From: Chloroflexota bacterium
GTDB taxonomy: Bacteria; Chloroflexota; Dehalococcoidia; SZUA-161
DNA: 14,501 bases
Direction: 5' to 3'
Assembly (NCBI GenBank): GCA_016865955.1
Contig: VGNW01000036.1
Span: forward strand, 1-14,501
The notes beneath the pieces are model-generated. The model had not been told where the DNA came from. It was given only the letters and a program-made list of their open reading frames with translations, and did no database searches. Of this stretch, positions 12,129 to 14,501 are shown piece after piece. The first letter of the stretch is position 1. Each line of letters begins with the position of its first letter. The position numbers and the translations under genes were made by a program.

Positions 12129-12195
12129 CAGCTATCAGCTTTCAGCGCTCAGCGGTCAGTCAAAAGGATAAGCTGATAGCTGATGGCTGAAAGCT
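12129..12195. repeat. REP-like nested inverted repeat
   Basis: AGCTATCAGCTT (12130-12141) pairs with AAGCTGATAGCT (12170-12181), and GCTTTCAGC (12138-12146) pairs with GCTGAAAGC (12186-12194). The arms share a GCTNTCAGC theme, so several folds compete. It has the look of dispersed intergenic repeats made of GCTGATAGC/GCTGAAAGC words. It sits between tRNA-Lys and the HDAC-family gene and codes for nothing visible. Confidence 0.65.
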
Positions 12196-12229
12196 TGGAG
12201 GATTTTGGGGAGTTGGTAATTAGTTTTTG

Positions 12230-12252
12230 GTATTCGGTATTTTCCCGAATAC
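12230..12252. other. small hairpin at the end of the HDAC-family gene
   Basis: GTATTCGG (12230-12237) and CCGAATAC (12245-12252) form an 8-bp stem that touches the stop codon of the minus-strand gene. No U-tract follows on the minus strand, so it is not a clear terminator; it may stabilise the 3' end. Confidence 0.4.
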
Positions 12253-13001
12253 TAGCTCAAGCCATCTAAGAAGGCTTTGACGTTTTTGCCCAGTACATCG
12301 TGATTGTAGCCACCCTCCAGCACTCCAAACCGCCTGCCCTTGCAGACTCTCTCCGAAAACTCTTTCACCAGCTTGCCGATAGCCCGGTAGTCCTCGGTCT
12401 TGAGCTGGCCTCCCCAGTCCTCTACATGGCGGTCGAATCCGGCAGAGACGCCGATGATGTCAGCTTTATGTCTCTCCAGGAACAGCGCTATGCTATCCAC
12501 GAACTCCTGCCTGTCCCGCGCCTCGGGGTGGAAATAGACCACGTCCGCTACGCCGCCGAAGATGTTGTCCGTGCCGTCGCCGTAATGCAGGTCGAAGTCC
12601 AGTATCACCGCCCTCTTGATTCTACCCTCTTTCCTCAGCTTCGCTATGGTTACAGCCATGTTGTTGAAGAAGCAGAACCCCCAGCAGCTATCGGGGCTGG
12701 CATGGTGCCCCGGTGGCCTGATTAGACCGAAGGCAGGTTCGCCGCTCATCGCCAGTTCCGCTGCTTTGATAGCCCCGCCCGCTGCCAGCAGAGCGACCTC
12801 ACAGGTCTGCGGCATCCTTTGAATGCTGGAGAGGTGCCATTCGGTGTGGACGAGCTTGATATCCGCTACGGAGGCAGGCTCGGGGTGCACCAGCTTGTAG
12901 AGCGGCGAGATTTCCTTCAGTATGCACTCCATGCGACCCGCTTTGGCAGCGGGGTCGCTGGCATAGACCTCTTCGTACCGGGGATGATAAATTACCTTCA
13001 T
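12252..13001 (-). CDS. histone-deacetylase-family hydrolase (short)
   Basis: A 249-residue member of the arginase/deacetylase fold. Seen: PPGHHA with the catalytic His pair H99/H100; WGFCFFNN; DFDLHYGDGT giving zinc ligands D137 and H139; SAGFD with the third ligand D190; and LEGGY with Y232. All key residues are intact, so it should be an active zinc amidohydrolase. Bacterial relatives deacetylate acetyl-polyamines, AcuC-type acetyl-lysine targets or other small amides; the substrate is not readable. It is shorter than the usual 300-340 residues. The frame stays open upstream to 13154, but that part translates a palindromic repeat, so I start at ATG 13001; its Shine-Dalgarno (GGAGT) is weak and distant. 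It follows a macro-domain gene on the same strand. Confidence 0.9.
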   Translation of the reverse strand: MKVIYHPRYEEVYASDPAAKAGRMECILKEISPLYKLVHPEPASVADIKLVHTEWHLSSIQRMPQTCEVALLAAGGAIKAAELAMSGEPAFGLIRPPGHHASPDSCWGFCFFNNMAVTIAKLRKEGRIKRAVILDFDLHYGDGTDNIFGGVADVVYFHPEARDRQEFVDSIALFLERHKADIIGVSAGFDRHVEDWGGQLKTEDYRAIGKLVKEFSERVCKGRRFGVLEGGYNHDVLGKNVKAFLDGLS

Positions 13002-13025
13002 GGTCTTGAAAATGGACTCCTCATA

Positions 13026-13111
13026 TGTCATTCCCGTGCAAACGGGAATCCAGGCAACCCCCCACATCGGGAACAGGCGGCACCTGGACTCCTGCTTCCG
13101 CAGGAGTGACA
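13026..13111. mobile_element. MITE-like palindromic repeat
   Basis: The left end TGTCATTCCCG...GGAATCCAGG (13026-13054) and the right end CCTGGACTCCTG...GGAGTGACA (13083-13111) are imperfect inverted repeats, each containing a smaller hairpin (CCCGTGCAAACGGG; CCTGCTTCCGCAGG). The element resembles a widely dispersed bacterial palindromic repeat whose translation gives LLRKQESR and WIPVCTGMT, which is why gene finders extend the neighbouring gene through it. No transposase is present. It sits 25 nt upstream of the HDAC-family start codon. Confidence 0.75.
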
Positions 13112-13138
13112 TGAAGGCTCCACCCCCTACCCACCCAT

Positions 13139-13158
13139 GCGGGTGACGGAGCACCCGC
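13139..13158 (-). terminator. weak terminator-like stem after the macro-domain gene
   Basis: GCGGGTG (13139-13145) and CACCCGC (13152-13158) form a 7-bp GC-rich stem 8 nt beyond the macro-domain stop. No T-tract follows on the minus strand, so read-through into the HDAC-family gene is plausible. Confidence 0.3.
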
Positions 13159-13165
13159 GCTATAT

Positions 13166-13720
13166 TTAATTTGACTTCTGTGTTATCTGGCTGAACATGT
13201 CCGCGTAGATCCGGTATGTCGGCGAATCGAACAGGACGAAGTTCACTTCCTTAAGATTTGTGTTTACGCCGACAAAATCGACCGCTGCCTGCAGCGCTAC
13301 CTTTGCTGCCAGCTCCGCCGGGTAGCCGTACGCCCCCGTGCTTATAGCGGGGAACGAGACGCTGCGTAAACCCTTCTCAGCAGCCAGCTTCAGGCTCTCG
13401 ATATGAGCGCTGGCTAAGGTCTCAGCCTCTTGCTTTGTGCCGCCGTGCCACACCGGCCCTACCGTGTGTATCACGTACTTCGCCTTGAGATTGCCGCCCG
13501 TGGTGATTATCGCCTTTCCTGCGGGCAGACGGCCTATCTCGTCCCGTATCCTGCGGCACTCCTCTAAAATAGCTGGCCCACCGGCGCGGTGTATCGCCCC
13601 ATCCACCCCGCCACCGCCCATAAGCCCGGAGTTGGCGGCATTGACGATAGCATCCGTTGCCTGCCTGGTGATATCGCCCTGCACCAGCCGGATTACGGTG
13701 CGATTAACGGTTGCCTCCAT
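13166..13720 (-). CDS. macro-domain protein (ADP-ribose/O-acetyl-ADP-ribose hydrolase type)
   Basis: A 184-residue single macro domain. Motifs in order: VQGDIT (13-18), IVNAANSGLMGGGGVDGAIH (25-44), AGKAIITTGG, VGPVWHGG and the phosphate-binding loop AISTGAYGYP. The GGGGVDGAIHRAGG stretch is that of MacroD/YmdB-type enzymes, which remove ADP-ribose from proteins or the acetyl group from O-acetyl-ADP-ribose; activity is inferred from the family. The ATG at 13720 starts 2 nt after the upstream stop (TAG 13725-13723), so translation is probably coupled; there is no strong Shine-Dalgarno of its own. Between this gene and the HDAC-family gene lie 164 nt with a stem and a MITE-like repeat. Confidence 0.95.
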   Translation of the reverse strand: MEATVNRTVIRLVQGDITRQATDAIVNAANSGLMGGGGVDGAIHRAGGPAILEECRRIRDEIGRLPAGKAIITTGGNLKAKYVIHTVGPVWHGGTKQEAETLASAHIESLKLAAEKGLRSVSFPAISTGAYGYPAELAAKVALQAAVDFVGVNTNLKEVNFVLFDSPTYRIYADMFSQITQKSN

Positions 13721-13722
13721 GA

Positions 13723-14367
13723 CTATTCCGGCTCGCCCTCTGCGCCTTCGGGATGCGGCGCCATTTCCTTTGTCCTCAGCCAGCGTTTTATCTCATCCAG
13801 CCCCGGCGGCGAGACATAGAATACCTCGATGTCGGGAGGGAACTGCACATGATGCCCCTCGCGCATCAACAGGACGCCGCATTCGCCTTCTTTCAGGGTT
13901 TCGTCTATCCTCTTCGCTATATGCTCGTTCCTCTTGTTTTGAGCCTGCGTATAGAACTCATAGACCTTACTGAACACCTTCTCGTTTTGCAACCCCATTG
14001 CCAGGCATCTCGTCCAGTCCATGGACTCCGTGAGCAGGTCAGTGTCCTCAAGCCCTTCAAGCTGTGCGCCTCTCTCTAACCTCGACCTGACCACTTCGTA
14101 GCTGGTGCTGTTCAATTCCTCGATTATTTTGCTGCCCTCGTCCCCGCCGGATGGCACCAGCTCGTGATACACCTTCTTAACGCTGCCCAGCTTAAGCTCC
14201 AGCCCGGTCAATTGCGATTCCACCTGATCCCAGTAGCGGAACACCATCTGCAGCAGCTCGCCCTCGAGCTGCCGAGGGGAGAAAACAAGGGGGATGAAGA
14301 ACAGCTTCCGCGCCCCCTTAAAAGATTCCACCGACGGTCTTTCGATTTTACCCAGTTCCTGAGTCAT
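13723..14367 (-). CDS. orphan protein, first gene of the macro-domain operon
   Basis: A 214-residue soluble protein with no membrane span. The N-terminal half holds SFKGARKLFFIPLVFSP and a helical segment (ELLQMVFRYWDQVESQL). The C-terminal half holds RNEHIAKRIDETLKEGECGV, LLMREGHHVQFPPDIEVFYV and LDEIKRWLR, which reads like an alpha/beta domain ending in a conserved-looking HH motif. I do not recognise the family. The start is ATG 14367 with GAGGTG 7 nt upstream; the GTG at 14376 lies inside the Shine-Dalgarno region. The stop is 2 nt from the macro-domain ATG, so the two are translated together and may act on the same molecules. Confidence 0.82.
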   Translation of the reverse strand: MTQELGKIERPSVESFKGARKLFFIPLVFSPRQLEGELLQMVFRYWDQVESQLTGLELKLGSVKKVYHELVPSGGDEGSKIIEELNSTSYEVVRSRLERGAQLEGLEDTDLLTESMDWTRCLAMGLQNEKVFSKVYEFYTQAQNKRNEHIAKRIDETLKEGECGVLLMREGHHVQFPPDIEVFYVSPPGLDEIKRWLRTKEMAPHPEGAEGEPE

Positions 14368-14412
14368 TTCCCACACCTCGAACTTCTAGGGCGGACTTTG
14401 CCCGTTGGCGAA

Positions 14413-14434
14413 GGCCGGAGCAGGTGCTCCAGCC
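14413..14434 (-). other. hairpin between the partial gene and the orphan/macro operon
   Basis: GGCCGGAGCA (14413-14422) and TGCTCCAGCC (14425-14434) form a 10-bp stem with one G-U pair and a 2-nt spacer. It lies 13 nt past the stop of the truncated upstream gene, but with no T-tract on the minus strand. It could be an intercistronic stem. Confidence 0.4.
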
Positions 14435-14446
14435 TACCCGCTAATC

Positions 14447-14501
14447 CTACCAGAAGTCGATGTTACTTACATTCTCGGTATCCCTTATCGCCTTGCCGAT
14501 T
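14447..14501 (-). CDS. 3' end of a minus-strand gene, cut by the window edge
   Basis: The frame ending in TAG at 14449-14447 gives the C-terminus IGKAIRDTENVSNIDFW. The composition is protein-like and the strand matches the three genes downstream, so this is probably the end of the preceding gene in the same transcript or one just before it. Seventeen residues are too few to name a family. The other two frames end sooner or look poorer. Confidence 0.5.
   Translation of the reverse strand, partial: IGKAIRDTENVSNIDFW

Noticed and set aside
13002..13154. N-terminal extension of the HDAC-family protein (51 residues)
   Set aside because: It translates the palindromic repeat (LLRKQESR, WIPVCTGMT), not family sequence; the fold begins at MKVIYHP.
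13437..13973. 178-codon plus-strand frame across the macro-domain and orphan genes
   Set aside because: It spans the junction of two well-supported minus-strand genes, with a Pro/Ser/Arg composition typical of antisense frames.

Overview
The window looks like a stretch of chromosome from a strictly anaerobic bacterium, most likely an uncultivated member of the Chloroflexota (Dehalococcoidia-like). This is an inference. It rests on a NuoE/NuoF/HoxU-type electron-input module, a ferredoxin-type DUF362 protein, a Pro/Thr-rich lipoprotein beginning near FGALGCGG, an ATC-hydrolase family protein and strong Shine-Dalgarno sites. No rRNA or phylogenetic marker gene is present to prove it.

Layout. 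(1) 1-1041: the first codons of a leftward gene, a long divergent control region, then two small rightward genes: a double zinc-ribbon protein and an RRM RNA-binding protein with a Gly/Arg-rich tail. (2) 1113-5542: a leftward DUF362/ferredoxin gene diverges from a rightward three-gene operon for a NADH-type flavin/iron-sulfur module (NuoE-like, NuoF-like with added ferredoxin domain, short HoxU/NuoG-N-like). No catalytic subunit is beside it. (3) 5543-6942: a nearly gene-free stretch, one orphan gene, tRNA-Leu(UAG) on the minus strand and a textbook terminator. (4) 6943-8643: a Pro/Thr-repeat lipoprotein (minus), a zinc-ribbon/bacterial-PH membrane protein (plus) that appears nearly leaderless, a 32-nt perfect palindromic terminator, and a 65-residue zinc-ribbon protein (minus) with a TTG start. 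(5) 9025-11871: an eight-span membrane protein, an ATC-hydrolase family protein, then an AT-rich segment with a YkgJ-type cysteine-cluster protein and an orphan membrane protein. (6) 11996-12251: tRNA-Lys(CUU) and a REP-like repeat. (7) 12252-14501, all minus: the tail of one gene, then an orphan protein, a macro-domain protein and a short histone-deacetylase-family hydrolase, with a palindromic MITE-like repeat between the last two.

Functionally, the clearest unit is the NuoE-NuoF-HoxU-like operon, which would pass electrons between NAD(P)H and ferredoxin or an unlinked partner enzyme. The zinc-ribbon/RRM pair looks like an RNA-handling pair under leader-RNA control. The macro-domain and HDAC-family genes look like two deacylation or ADP-ribose-processing enzymes with an uncharacterised partner. 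I see no CRISPR array, complete insertion sequence, phage module or replication origin.
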